Below are positions 37,189-47,500 of a stretch of 64,000 bases of DNA, in pieces. Made by a program: the position numbers and the translations under genes. Position 1 is the first letter of the stretch. Each line of letters begins with the position of its first letter. The DNA comes from Candidatus Contendibacter sp. (lineage in GTDB: Bacteria > Pseudomonadota > Gammaproteobacteria > Competibacterales > Competibacteraceae): contig JARSSP010000036.1 of NCBI GenBank assembly GCA_029624675.1, positions 124,001 through 188,000 on the forward strand, given 5' to 3'. Below the pieces are notes generated by a model that searched no databases, was not told where the DNA came from, and saw only the letters and a list, made by a program, of their open reading frames with translations.

Positions 37189-38619
37189 TCAGGGTTTGGC
37201 CGGCAGCGGCGGCAATTGATCGAGAATGCGTCGGGCCACGCTCGGATAATCCTCGTCGAAATGGTGGTCGCCGGGCATTTTTTCGACGATCACGCCCAGA
37301 TCGGCTAGCTTCGGACAGGTCGCGTCCACCTCATCAGCGCCGTAAATGCACAATCGTTTGAATCCACTCAATTTTTCTAACTCCGGCCGCACCGGTTGGT
37401 CGGCGGCGTCGGGTTTGTCGCTGATCCAGTCCGTCAGGTTGAACTCGAAGGAGGCGTGATCCGACAGGCCCAGCAACGCCATCAGATCGATGCGATCCCG
37501 CAACTCCTGGGGCAGGCGGTTGACGACCGCCGGCAGCACATCCGCGCCGAACGAATAACCGATCAACACGATCCGGCTCTTTTTCCAGACGTCCAGGTAG
37601 TGGCGCAGCACCCGCTCCAAATCCAGCGCCACTTCATCGGGCTGACGGGCTTTCCAAAAATAGCTCAACGAATCCCAGCCCACCGTGGGTAGACCGTTTT
37701 TCGCCAGTTCGGCGGTCACGGCGCGGTCGAGCAGCGCCCAGCCGCCATCGCCGGAGAACATCACCGCCAGTTGCGGGCGGTCGGGACCAGCGGTAATCGG
37801 CATCTCGGTGAGCGGTACGCCACTGACGCTGGCGTCGGGCTGCACCTGCCGGACGATGCCGGGGTCCAGCCATTGCAGCAAGGCGGAGACTTGCGGCAGC
37901 CAGCCCCCGACTCCCGTCGCGCCCGGGATTTCGGTCAGCCGGGCCAGTTGCACGGATTTGACGAATTGCGTGGCCGCGTTGGCATCGCAGGCCGGTCGGT
38001 TTTGAAACACGAACCAGGTGGTCGGGAGCCGAGTTACCGGCTTGAGCGCGGTACCCTTGCCGTCTGGCAACGCGGCGCTCTCCAAATGCGCCACGCCCAT
38101 ACACAAGGGCTTGCGCAACGGCAATTCCGGGCAGAAGTCGACGCCAACTCCCGCATGAAAGCGATCGTCTGGTCCCTGGGCCAGCGCCGCGTAGGTCAAC
38201 GCCGCGCCAGCGCCGTAACCGAGCAGAATGAGAGGCTGGTGAGTGGCGATGGGATAGCGCTGCTCGATCAGCCGATTCAATTGATCGAGGTCCGCCGCCG
38301 GGTCGGCGCAGGCGGTCTCCGCTCGGTCCAATCGGGTCAGATAGTCGTTCAAGTCGATGCTCGCGACCACGTAATCCAGTTCCGCCACCGCCTTGGCCGT
38401 CGCCGTCAACTCGGTGTTCCAGCTGCCCGCGCCAGAAACGAAGAGAATCACGCCCTTGGGGTCGTCGGTGGCGTATCGAACCATCAGCTTGCCGAAGGTC
38501 GCATCGTCCAGCGCATCCTCGGCGGGTTGCGCCAACGTGGCGGTGGCCGCCAGCAGAGCAGCGGTCAAGCCCAACATTCGCCATGACATGCGCATCGATG
38601 GGTTCCGCGGGATAGTCAT
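37189..38619 (-). CDS. acvB: AcvB/VirJ-type periplasmic hydrolase
   Basis: 476 residues with a signal peptide (LGLTAALLAATATLAQ) and two alpha/beta-fold halves. The first half has a weak elbow (LLGYGAGAALTYAA). The second has the VirJ signature: GWDSLSYFWKARQPDE, then LIGYSFGADVLPAVVNRLP with the nucleophile Ser, and His in GDHHFDEDY. In Rhizobium and Agrobacterium AcvB is encoded with LpiA/MprF and hydrolyses lysyl-phosphatidylglycerol. Here it overlaps the mprF stop (ATGA), which strongly supports the same role. Confidence 0.87.
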   Translation of the reverse strand: MTIPRNPSMRMSWRMLGLTAALLAATATLAQPAEDALDDATFGKLMVRYATDDPKGVILFVSGAGSWNTELTATAKAVAELDYVVASIDLNDYLTRLDRAETACADPAADLDQLNRLIEQRYPIATHQPLILLGYGAGAALTYAALAQGPDDRFHAGVGVDFCPELPLRKPLCMGVAHLESAALPDGKGTALKPVTRLPTTWFVFQNRPACDANAATQFVKSVQLARLTEIPGATGVGGWLPQVSALLQWLDPGIVRQVQPDASVSGVPLTEMPITAGPDRPQLAVMFSGDGGWALLDRAVTAELAKNGLPTVGWDSLSYFWKARQPDEVALDLERVLRHYLDVWKKSRIVLIGYSFGADVLPAVVNRLPQELRDRIDLMALLGLSDHASFEFNLTDWISDKPDAADQPVRPELEKLSGFKRLCIYGADEVDATCPKLADLGVIVEKMPGDHHFDEDYPSVARRILDQLPPLPAKP

Positions 38620-41174
38620 TTGCCGATCATTCCCCTAACACCGCCGGCGATTAGGGCGGTCAACTCCGTCAACACCCGAGGCAGCGCCAGACCGCCTGGC
38701 GCCGCCAGATAGCGGGCTTCCCAGTGGGGATTGAATTTATCCTTGTACTGATGCAGGCCCCGGAAATTGTAAAGCGCTTCACCGCCGCCAAACACCAGCG
38801 CCCCGAATCGGTTCCACAGCGGCGCGAGGTTGCGGTTCTGCAAGCCGGCTAGGGGTGCCATGCCGAGATTAAACCACTCGTAGCCCTGGTCGCGGCCCCA
38901 CAGCATGATCTGAATAAATAAAAAGTCCATCAGTCCATTCGGGCTGTCAGGCAGGTAACGCATCAGATCCACCGACAGTTCCTCGCGCCCGCCCAGCCAC
39001 AGGTTGGCGAAGGCGACAATCTCCGCGTCGTGGCGCGCGATGGCAATCGGGCCGGTTCGCAGGTAGTCCTCGTGGTAAAATCCCAGCGAAAATCCCTTCT
39101 CCCGCGCGTTTTTCCCCCTCAGCCAGGCGTCGGAAACCGCGCGCAACCGGGGTAGCAGGTCCGGCACGGCTGTCGCCTCCACGATCTCGAACCGGTAGCC
39201 GTCCCGTTCCAGTCGGTTGACGGTGTTGCGCAGGGTTTTCCGGGCCTTGCCGTCCAGCGAAAATTTCGCCAGCCGCACCCGCGCTTCCTCGCCGAACTTG
39301 AGCAGCGTCAGTCCCAGTTCCACGTACAATCCCAGATGGTCAGGGTGAACTTGATAGAACACCGACCAGCCACCGTGGCGCTCGCACAACTCGCGGAATT
39401 GCCAGGCCAGTTCGCGGCGATCCTCCTCGCGGGCGGCCACCGGATCCCCCATCACCACCCAAGCGCGGCCCGCGATGCCGTACATCAGGAAAGCATCGCG
39501 GTTTTCGTTGAACAACAGCGCTTTATCGCCCAACAAGGCCAGATGAGCGTAGCTACGTGGGAACGCGACGGCGATGGCCTGGGCCGGTCGCAGATCGTCC
39601 GGCCCGGGTTGGTCCGGCTCAAAGCGCATGGGCCGCAGCAGCCTGGCGACCCCAAAGAACAGCACGACGCCCAACGCGCCCACCAGCGCCCGCAGGGATC
39701 GCGGCGCGTTGCCCTGGTCGCCGAAACTGAAATCCCACCACAACATCCGCGAGTACTTGACGTGCTGATACGAGAAGATGCCGAGCCAGGCGACGCAGAC
39801 CAGCACTACCAGAATGGTGGCGATCCAACCTGGCGAGAAGCTTTCGCCGAGCAGCGAGGCGCGACGGTAAAATTGTTGGCGGGACGGCAACAAACCCGCC
39901 AACAGAATGGTCAGGATGATCGCTTCCTCGTAATCGGCGCCCTTGAGCAGCGAGGCGGCGATGCCGGCGCCCAGGAAGAATACGGCCAGCAGCCAGGCGG
40001 CGTCCAGGCGGCGTTGCAGGCCCCGCGCCAGCAACAGCAAGCCTATCCCTAGAAGACTGCTGACGAAATGGGAGGCTTCCAGCACCGACAACGGGATTCG
40101 ATCCTCCAGCCACGCCAGCCGGGCCTCGACCGCCGGGGTCACCGCCGAGAACAACAACACCGCCCCGCTGATGAGCGCCAGCAAGGCGAACACCTGCGGC
40201 AACAACACTGGCGCCCACGGTCCCACCAGACGCGGCAGCCACAGAATCCGTTCCTTCTGATGTCGCAATTCGTACAGGCCGAGCGCAATCGCCGCCAGCG
40301 CCAGCGGCAGCAGGTAGTAGATCAGTCGATAGGCCAGCAGCGTACCGAGCAGGTCGGCGGTGGGCAGATGGTTCTTCAGCAGCAGCACCACCAGCGACTC
40401 GAACACACCCAGCCCACCCGGAACATGACTGATCAGGCCGGCGAACTGGGCCACGAGAAAGACGCCGAGCACTTGGCCAAAGTCGATCTTGGCCGAGGCC
40501 GGCAGCAGGATATACAGCACCGCGCTGGCCATGATCCAGTCGAGGGAACCCACCGCCAGTTGCGGCAACGCCAGGCGAAGCCGTGCCATCGGTAGCGTCC
40601 ATGGTCCTACTCGCAGCGGCTGGCGGCGCAAAACTCCCAGCAACAGATAAGCGACCGGCGGAATCAGAAGCAAGATCCCCAGCAGTCGGCTATTCATGGT
40701 CAGGTAAGGGAAAGCGTGTGGATCCGGCGGGTTCAACGTCAGCACCACGCCCCCCATGGTCAAAATGCCCAGCCAAAAGGTCAGGGTGGTGAATAGGACG
40801 ATCCGGGCGATGTCCACCGCCGTCAGGCCCCAGCTTGAATACAGTCGATAACGTAGCGAACTGGAGGTCAGGACCGAAAGTCCAACTGAATTGCTGATGG
40901 CGTAACTGATCAGAGCGGCGAAACCCACCTTGGGCCAAGGTAAGGGATGGCGAATGTAGCGCAGCGCCAACCAGTCATAGCCGGTGGTGATCAGATAGCT
41001 CAGGATGGTGCACAGGCAGGCGGCTGCTAGCCGCGAACCTGGTTGCCGCTTCAAGGCGGTGATGACGTCCTGGTAGCCGTGCACGGCTAGCGCATGGTGC
41101 AGTACCCACAGTGCGGCGATAAACAATGCCAAGCCGATGCATGGCCCCGCGTAACGGGCGAACAGCGCTTTCAT
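38616..41174 (-). CDS. mprF: Aminoacyl-phosphatidylglycerol synthase/flippase MprF
   Basis: 852 residues. The N-terminal part has about 14 helices (flippase; HVPGGLGVFESLVVLLLK motif). The C-terminal cytoplasmic synthase domain starts near residue 550 (DDLRPAQAIAVAFPRSYAHL, ENRDAFLMYGIAGRAWVVMG, FNLGMAPLAGLQ). It moves an amino acid, typically Lys or Ala, from tRNA to phosphatidylglycerol and flips the product outward, lowering surface charge and raising resistance to cationic peptides or acid. The start at 41174 overlaps the nudB stop (ATGA); an in-frame ATG at 41291 inside nudB is rejected. Amino acid specificity cannot be read by eye. Confidence 0.93.
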   Translation of the reverse strand: MKALFARYAGPCIGLALFIAALWVLHHALAVHGYQDVITALKRQPGSRLAAACLCTILSYLITTGYDWLALRYIRHPLPWPKVGFAALISYAISNSVGLSVLTSSSLRYRLYSSWGLTAVDIARIVLFTTLTFWLGILTMGGVVLTLNPPDPHAFPYLTMNSRLLGILLLIPPVAYLLLGVLRRQPLRVGPWTLPMARLRLALPQLAVGSLDWIMASAVLYILLPASAKIDFGQVLGVFLVAQFAGLISHVPGGLGVFESLVVLLLKNHLPTADLLGTLLAYRLIYYLLPLALAAIALGLYELRHQKERILWLPRLVGPWAPVLLPQVFALLALISGAVLLFSAVTPAVEARLAWLEDRIPLSVLEASHFVSSLLGIGLLLLARGLQRRLDAAWLLAVFFLGAGIAASLLKGADYEEAIILTILLAGLLPSRQQFYRRASLLGESFSPGWIATILVVLVCVAWLGIFSYQHVKYSRMLWWDFSFGDQGNAPRSLRALVGALGVVLFFGVARLLRPMRFEPDQPGPDDLRPAQAIAVAFPRSYAHLALLGDKALLFNENRDAFLMYGIAGRAWVVMGDPVAAREEDRRELAWQFRELCERHGGWSVFYQVHPDHLGLYVELGLTLLKFGEEARVRLAKFSLDGKARKTLRNTVNRLERDGYRFEIVEATAVPDLLPRLRAVSDAWLRGKNAREKGFSLGFYHEDYLRTGPIAIARHDAEIVAFANLWLGGREELSVDLMRYLPDSPNGLMDFLFIQIMLWGRDQGYEWFNLGMAPLAGLQNRNLAPLWNRFGALVFGGGEALYNFRGLHQYKDKFNPHWEARYLAAPGGLALPRVLTELTALIAGGVRGMIGK

Positions 41175-41656
41175 GGCAGGCTCAGGATAGCGTCCCGGTT
41201 GGTGTGGGACGTGACTCGAATGGCGGCGGCGGCCCGTGGCAGCCATTCGTATTCGCCATGTTCGGTGGGATTGAGCGCCACCCGCCGCCATTCCGGCAGC
41301 AGGACCCGGAAGACGTGCTCGACATTCTCCGTAACGTTCGGGGCATAGCGATGCCGCCAGGGCGGCAGGATCGGAAAGCGGTTGACCACGCCGCAGGCGA
41401 CGATTTTCGCTTCGTCGCCCAGGCCGGTTTCCTCACGCAACTCCCGGCGCGCGGCGTCCAGCGGGTCGGTTTCATCCCAGCGCAGGCTGCCGGTGACCGA
41501 CTGCCAAAAATCGGGCGGGTGACGGCGGCGCAGCACCAGCACCTCGCCGGCCGCCGTGTACACCACCACCAGCACCGATTCCGGGCGTTTCCAGGATGGC
41601 GATCTCCCCTCGTCCACTGGCGGAACAGGGGGCGGGGGTGACGGTTGTGTTTCCAA
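41171..41656 (-). CDS. nudB: Dihydroneopterin triphosphate diphosphatase (Nudix) NudB
   Basis: 161 residues. The Nudix box lies at 56-79 and includes AARRELREETGL, with the acidic metal ligands intact. FWQSVTGSLRW before it and a C-terminal EHGEYEWLP are typical of NudB, which removes pyrophosphate from dihydroneopterin triphosphate in folate synthesis. The first 20 residues are Pro rich. The gene lies 12 bases after aspS, the usual gammaproteobacterial arrangement, and overlaps mprF. Confidence 0.92.
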   Translation of the reverse strand: METQPSPPPPVPPVDEGRSPSWKRPESVLVVVYTAAGEVLVLRRRHPPDFWQSVTGSLRWDETDPLDAARRELREETGLGDEAKIVACGVVNRFPILPPWRHRYAPNVTENVEHVFRVLLPEWRRVALNPTEHGEYEWLPRAAAAIRVTSHTNRDAILSLP

Positions 41657-41668
41657 CCGCCTCCGCCT

Positions 41669-43438
41669 TCAGGGCGTGCGGCGCAGGCGGATGTTGAGAT
41701 CGCGCAACTGCGCCTCGGTGACGGGAGCCGGGGCCTGAGTCAGCAGGCAGGCGGCGCTCTGGGTCTTGGGGAAGGCCATCACCTCGCGGATGGAACCGGC
41801 CCCCGCCATCAGCATCACCAGCCGGTCCAGACCAAAGGCCAGGCCGCCGTGCGGCGGGCAGCCGAACTTCAAGGCATCCAGCAGAAAACCGAACTTGGCC
41901 CGCGCTTCCTCGGGACCGATGCCCAGCAGTTCGAACACCGTGTTCTGCATCTCCTGGCGGTGGATACGCACCGAGCCGCCGCCGATTTCGGTGCCGTTCA
42001 GCACCATGTCGTAGGCTCGCGACAGGCAATGTTCGGGATGGGCGCGCACCTCGGCGGGATCGTCGGTACGCGGCGCGGTGAAGGGGTGGTGCAGGGCGTT
42101 CCAGCACTGTCCCTGCCCGTCCCATTCGAACATCGGGAAATTGACCACCCACAGCGGCGCCCACGCGCCATGCACCAGGCCGAGATCGTGACCGAGCTTG
42201 ATCCGCAACGCGCCCAGCGCGTCGTTGACCACCTTGGCCGAGTCCGCGCCGAAGAAGATCAGGTCGCCATTTTCCGCCCCAGTGCGGGTCAGCACCTTGG
42301 CCAGGGTCTCGTCGGGCAGGAATTTCACGATGGGAGCCTGCAACCCCTCGCGACCAGCGGTAACATCGTTGACCTTGATGTAGGCCAGTCCCTTCGCGCC
42401 GTAGCGACCGACAAACTCGGTGTAAAGATCGATCTCGCGCCGGCTCAGCTTGCCACCGTTCGGCACTCGCAATGCCGCCACCCGGCCGTTGGGATCGCTG
42501 GCGGGACCGGAGAAGACCTTGAATTCCACGTCGGCCATTAGATCCGACAGCTCGGTCAGTTCCAGCGGGATGCGCAAATCCGGCTTGTCGGAGCCGTAGC
42601 GCCGCATCGCGGTGTCGTAAGGCATCCGGGGAAACGGGTTGGGCAAATCCACGTCCAGGACGGCCTTGAACATTTGCCGGATCATTTCTTCCATCAGGTC
42701 GGTAATGGCCTGCTCATCCATGAACGAGGTTTCGATATCGAGCTGGGTGAACTCCGGCTGGCGGTCGGCGCGCAGGTCTTCGTCGCGGAAGCAGCGCACC
42801 ACCTGATAGTAGCGGTCCAGGCCCGCCATCATCAGCAGTTGCTTGAACAACTGGGGCGACTGCGGCAGGGCGAAAAAGCTGCCCGGATGGGTGCGGCTGG
42901 GCACCAGATAATCGCGGGCGCCTTCCGGCGTGGCCTTGGTCAGCATCGGGGTTTCGATGTCCATGAAGCCATGCTGCTCCAAAAACTGGCGCAGCACGCT
43001 GATCACGCGGGTGCGCAATCGCAGCCGTTCCTGCATCTCCGGTCGACGCAGATCGAGATAGCGGTAACGTAGGCGCACTTCCTCGGAGGTGTCCGAATCG
43101 TCCAGTTGGAACGGCAGTGGCTCGGACCGGTTGAGAATTTCCAGCTCGCGGACCAGCACCTCCACCGCGCCGGTGGCCAGGTTGGGATTCTCGGTGCCCT
43201 CGGGCCGTCGGCGCACCCGACCCGTCATCCGCAGGACATATTCGTTGCGGACTCGTTCGGCGTTGGCGAAGGCATCCGGGGTATCGGGGTCGATCACTGC
43301 TTGCACCAGGCCCTCGCGGTCGCGCAGGTCGACGAAGATCACACCGCCATGATCGCGGCGGCGATGCACCCAACCGCAAAGGGTGACGTCTTGATCCAGC
43401 AAGGTCTCGGTGACCTGGCCGCAATAATGGCTGCGCAT
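41669..43438 (-). CDS. aspS: Aspartyl-tRNA synthetase
   Basis: 589 residues, the normal bacterial length. It has an N-terminal OB-fold anticodon domain ([29 protein letters not shown]), class II motif 2 ([20 protein letters not shown]), the inserted GAD domain at about 290-420 and motif 3 ([16 protein letters not shown]). ATG 43438 is favoured over an ATG 12 codons upstream because MRSHYCG matches the family start. It leads the run aspS-nudB-mprF-acvB-apaH-folA. Confidence 0.97.
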   Translation of the reverse strand: MRSHYCGQVTETLLDQDVTLCGWVHRRRDHGGVIFVDLRDREGLVQAVIDPDTPDAFANAERVRNEYVLRMTGRVRRRPEGTENPNLATGAVEVLVRELEILNRSEPLPFQLDDSDTSEEVRLRYRYLDLRRPEMQERLRLRTRVISVLRQFLEQHGFMDIETPMLTKATPEGARDYLVPSRTHPGSFFALPQSPQLFKQLLMMAGLDRYYQVVRCFRDEDLRADRQPEFTQLDIETSFMDEQAITDLMEEMIRQMFKAVLDVDLPNPFPRMPYDTAMRRYGSDKPDLRIPLELTELSDLMADVEFKVFSGPASDPNGRVAALRVPNGGKLSRREIDLYTEFVGRYGAKGLAYIKVNDVTAGREGLQAPIVKFLPDETLAKVLTRTGAENGDLIFFGADSAKVVNDALGALRIKLGHDLGLVHGAWAPLWVVNFPMFEWDGQGQCWNALHHPFTAPRTDDPAEVRAHPEHCLSRAYDMVLNGTEIGGGSVRIHRQEMQNTVFELLGIGPEEARAKFGFLLDALKFGCPPHGGLAFGLDRLVMLMAGAGSIREVMAFPKTQSAACLLTQAPAPVTEAQLRDLNIRLRRTP

Positions 43439-43596
43439 GGTGTCCGGTTTCCGTTTTGCGGGGCGAAATCCCAAGAAAACGCAAAGTCTGGCGCGTCGGG
43501 AACCGCCGATTTCAAGGGCGGGAATGTTACGGATTCAAACGGCGGGCCGCAACCGTGGCGGCCAGCGGTTGCGCGTGGATCCTTATGCCGGCTCTC

Positions 43597-43633
43597 AATG
43601 AAGACCACCGCCCTGAAGGCGGTGGTCTTCATT
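43597..43633. terminator. 16-base perfect stem-loop ending the chemosensory operon
   Basis: Perfect 16-base arms, 43597-43612 and 43618-43633, with a five-base loop CTGAA. It lies just after the last CheW-like gene (minus strand) and before aspS. No strong T run follows on the minus strand, so it may act as a transcript-end stabiliser as well as a terminator. Confidence 0.65.
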
Positions 43634-43639
43634 GGGGTT

Positions 43640-44092
43640 TCACAGCAAACCACCGCTGAAAATATGCGGCAGATCCAGAATGGGAATCGGCTGGTCGCCT
43701 TGTTGGAAACAGGAAATCGCCAGAGTCTGCCAGCGGCGGGGTTGCTTGGGTAGAGCGCAGACCTGGTCGTCGTCGACGCGGGTCCGCGTTGGGATGGCGG
43801 AGAGCAGTAACGCGCCATACTCGGGGTCCGCTCCCGGTCGCGTCTGATAGGCGAATACTCCGGCCAGCGGCTCCTGGCGTTGCGTCAACTGCCCTCGCAA
43901 CCAGGCCGCCAAATCCATCGCCGGCAACACGGTGTCGTTCCAGACCAATACCTGCCGGCAATAGGGTGGACTGCGCGGAACATCCAGCAGGATCGGCGCC
44001 TCGATCAGATGCGCCAGTTCGCGCTCGCCCACGGCGGCGCGCAGTTGGTGATCCAAGGCCAGCACCCAGGCGGCGCTTTCAGCCATCGGCAT
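43640..44092 (-). CDS. CheW-like protein (ChpC-like)
   Basis: 150 residues with a CheW-like beta-rich fold: SAAWVLALDHQLRAAVGERE near the start, VLVWNDTVLPAMDLAAWL as the central CheW strand-turn, and PIPILDLPHIFSGGLL at the end. It would couple or modulate the ChpA kinase and receptor. It overlaps the preceding CheW-like gene by 14 bases, so both are made from the chemosensory transcript. Pseudomonas chp clusters also carry an extra CheW-like ChpC, but sequence identity by eye is too low to give the symbol. Confidence 0.7.
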   Translation of the reverse strand: MPMAESAAWVLALDHQLRAAVGERELAHLIEAPILLDVPRSPPYCRQVLVWNDTVLPAMDLAAWLRGQLTQRQEPLAGVFAYQTRPGADPEYGALLLSAIPTRTRVDDDQVCALPKQPRRWQTLAISCFQQGDQPIPILDLPHIFSGGLL

Positions 44093-44558
44093 TCTCCAAG
44101 GCGGCGGCGATCAGGGCCGCCAGACGCTCGGTGGTGGTCACGCAACCCAGTTCGTCGTTCAGCAGGGCCAGCGCCTGAATCGGAGAATCCGGCAGGGTCA
44201 TGCAGGCCGGCAGGGCCAGCAAGCGGGGCGTCACCGTCAATGCTTCCACTTGATCGCAGATCAGGCCGAAGCGATCGGCGCCGTTGTCCAGCAGCGGGCA
44301 GGCTCGGCGATTGTCCGGCGGGTCCGATAAAATCCGCAATTCGCCGGACAAACAGTACACTGGCCACCACTCGCCCGCAAACCCCACCGCTCCGATGCTG
44401 CGCGGAATTCGCACCTCGCGATCAATATCCAGCAGCGACTCCAGCGCCTGGATTTCCGCTTGCGGCAGGAGCCATTTGCGCCCGTCCAGGGTCAATACGG
44501 CGAACGCCCGGATCGCCTGAAGATCGGCCAGGGCCGTTACTTGCGAGGGTCGGTTCAT
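44079..44558 (-). CDS. Divergent CheW-like protein
   Basis: 159 residues. IRAFAVLTLDGRKWLLPQAEIQ and SIGAVGFAGEWWPVYCLSGEL follow the CheW pattern of a short strand, then the place where CheW proteins carry a G-x-hydrophobic-P-V-x-D-L element, although the Asp is replaced here. LGCVTTTERLAALI near the end is less typical. Likely a scaffold partner of ChpA. The start overlaps the ChpA stop by four bases. Confidence 0.6.
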   Translation of the reverse strand: MNRPSQVTALADLQAIRAFAVLTLDGRKWLLPQAEIQALESLLDIDREVRIPRSIGAVGFAGEWWPVYCLSGELRILSDPPDNRRACPLLDNGADRFGLICDQVEALTVTPRLLALPACMTLPDSPIQALALLNDELGCVTTTERLAALIAAALENADG

Positions 44559-47500
44559 GCGCGCCGCAACAACTGGTGGATGTGACCGAGCAGTTCGTCT
44601 TCCAGGAACGGCTTGGTCAGGTAAACATTGACCCCGGTTGTTTCAGCCTCACGCCGATGCTTCTCGGTGGAGCGCGAGGTGATCATGATGACGGGCAACT
44701 CATGGGTGGCCTGATTGGCTCGCAGGTGCGCGGTCAATTCCAGACCGTTCATGCGCGGCATCTCCAAATCGGCCAGCACCAGATCCGGACGCTTGCCGTT
44801 GATGATCTCGATCGCTTCCAGACCATCGCGCGCGGTGCGCACCTCAAAACCGGCGTCCTGCGCGAACTGCGCCAACGAGCGACGGGCGCTCAACGAGTCG
44901 TCCACCGCCAGCACAAAAAGGCGGTGAGGGGCGGTCGCGGCCGGCGGCGCCGCGCGGGCGGCGGCCAACGCGGGTTGGCCGGCGGTCGGGGCGCGCAGAA
45001 GTTCCGGCAAATCCAGCACCGGCGCCACGCTGCCATCGCCCAGGATGGTGGCACCCACGATACCGCTGAGCCTGGGAATGTACTGACCCAGGTTCTTGAC
45101 CACCAGATCGCGGCTATCGATGATTTCCTGCGCCAGCACGGCGCGAACGGCGCCGGTATCCTCTCGCACCAGCAGCACCGATGGCGCGGATCGGCTCCGC
45201 GCGCGGTGATCCGGCGGCAGGTTAAGCAGCGCGTCCAGGGAGATCAGTTCGTAGATCTCGTCGCCCATCTGATAGGTGGTGATCTTGCCCAGTTTCTGAA
45301 TCGTGCCAATACCGGAATACAGAATCTGCTCGATGCCGCGGTCGGACAGGGCCACCATCTGATCACGCAGGCGCACCAGCAACGCGTGGGTGGAGATCAA
45401 GGTGACCGGCAACCGCAACTCCATCAGACAGCCCTGACCCGCCTGGGTCTGGATGCGCAGCGAACCCTTCATAGCCAACAGTCGGGTGTAGACCATATCC
45501 ATGCCAATGCCGCGCCCCGAGGTTTGAGTCGCTTCGTCGCGGGTGGAAAAGCCCGGCAATAAGATCAACCGGATCAACTCATCGTCTGATAGCAGTTGGT
45601 CGGCGGCGAGTAGACCGCGCGCGATCGCCGTCTGGCGAATCGTCGCCAAATCCAGTCCGGCGCCATCGTCCTGGCAACGCACGACGATGTTGTTCCCCTC
45701 GCGTCCGAAGCTGAGTTCGATCCGCCCGACCGGCGGCTTGCCCAGGCGCTTGCGCTGGGCCGGGGATTCGATCCCATGATCCACCGCGTTGCGCAGGATG
45801 TGCATCAGTGGATCGACCATGTCGTTCAAGATGTTGCTATCCATCAGCGTGCCGGCGCCACGCACCGTCAATTCCGCTTCCTTGTCCACCAACCGGCAGG
45901 TCTGCCGCACGCCGCGTTGCAAGCGCGGCGTCACCGTCTGGATCGGCACCATACGGGTACGCAACACCGCTTCCTGATTGTCCCGATGCAGGCGACCTTG
46001 ATCCACCAGCAAGGTGTCCAGCGCCGCCAGATTCTCCTCGATGGCGCGGCCCAGTTCGCGAGTGTCGGTGGCCGCCTCGACCAGGCGATGGGTGACGGTG
46101 TTGAGTTCGTTGTACTGCTCCAACTCCAGCGGATCGAAATCACCGCGCTGGATGGATTTGGAGAGTGGCGACGACACATTGCGGATATCGACCAGTTGCT
46201 CCAGTTCGGCGGTCAGTTGCTGGAACAGGCGGTTTTGCGCCATCACCGCCCGGGTTTGCGTGACCGTCTTGCGAATCCGCTCTTGAACTTGACCGGTGAG
46301 AATGATGCTCTCGCCCACCAGCCGCAATACATCGTCGACCAAATGGGCGGGAATGCGCAGGGTCGCCTCGGGCGCCGCTGTCGGTTGCGGCGCCGCTGGC
46401 TCCGGTTCGGTCGGTTCGGCCGGCCATGGTCGGGGCACGGCCGGCAACGGCGCTGCATCGTCGGTCGGTATCCCCGTCCGGTCGATCCGGTTGGCCCAGT
46501 CCAGCACCTCTTGCAGCACGGCGGGGGCTTGCGACGGCGGCGCGCTGATGCCAAGCAGCGCCTCGCTCATGGCTTCCAGACAGTCGGCCGCGTTCAACAG
46601 GGTTTCGGCCAGCGGTCGGTTGGGTAACGCGCCATGCTTGGCGAGCGCCTGTAGAATGTCCTCGACATGGTGGGTTAGCGTGGCGATGCCGCGCACCCCA
46701 ACGGTATTGCCGGCGCCTTTCAGGGTATGGGCGATGCGCCGCGCCACATCCACGTCGTTGACCTGGCCATCGCCGACGGCCAGGCGTTGGATGGCGGCGG
46801 AGAACTCGGCGGCCTGGTGAGGCAATTCCTGAAGCAAGCCATCCAGCAATTCCTGATTGACATCGGCTGGCAGCGCTAGCGATACATCCTCGGGCTGGGC
46901 TTGCCGGGGTCGGGCTTCCGCTTCGGCTTCCTCGGCCACCAGTTTCGGCGCGACCAGCAGGTCGACGAGCGGAGCCGCCGCCGAGGTCACCAACGGTTGC
47001 GGCCAGTGAGTATCCTGGAGATGGTGTGCCAGGGCTGTGCAAACCGCGCGGTCGTCCAGCGTCTGCAGATAGTCAAGCGCCAGGACAGGCCAGGTTTCCA
47101 CCACCCACCGCTGTTCCGCGTTGAGCGGGCTGTCCTGAGCGGCCAGTTGGTTCAGATTGGCTTGCAAGCCGACGCAAACCTGTTGTAAACCGGCCAAGCC
47201 AATGGAGGCCGAGGCCTCCCCCAGCCGTTCCAGGCGCTCGGCATAATCGGATAATACCTCGCGCCGGACAGCGGGCGCGCTGTCGGCGGCCGTGACGAGA
47301 GTTAGAACCTCGTCGGAAGTTTCGACGATTTGAGCAATTTCCGCGCTGAGGATATCCAGCAACTCCTGGCGGGCTTCATCCAATCCGACTGTTTCAGTAG
47401 GTTCTTCGTCCTCTTCGTCGCCGCCCGACATCCATTCCTCCGCCTCGGCCGCCGCTTCGATTTCCAGCTCCTCCGTCTCGGCCGCCGCTTCGATTTCCAG

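Noticed and set aside
43880..45562. Plus-strand frame of 560 codons opposite the CheW-like and ChpA genes
   Set aside because: Composition typical of an antisense shadow (Arg, Gln and His rich) without any domain.
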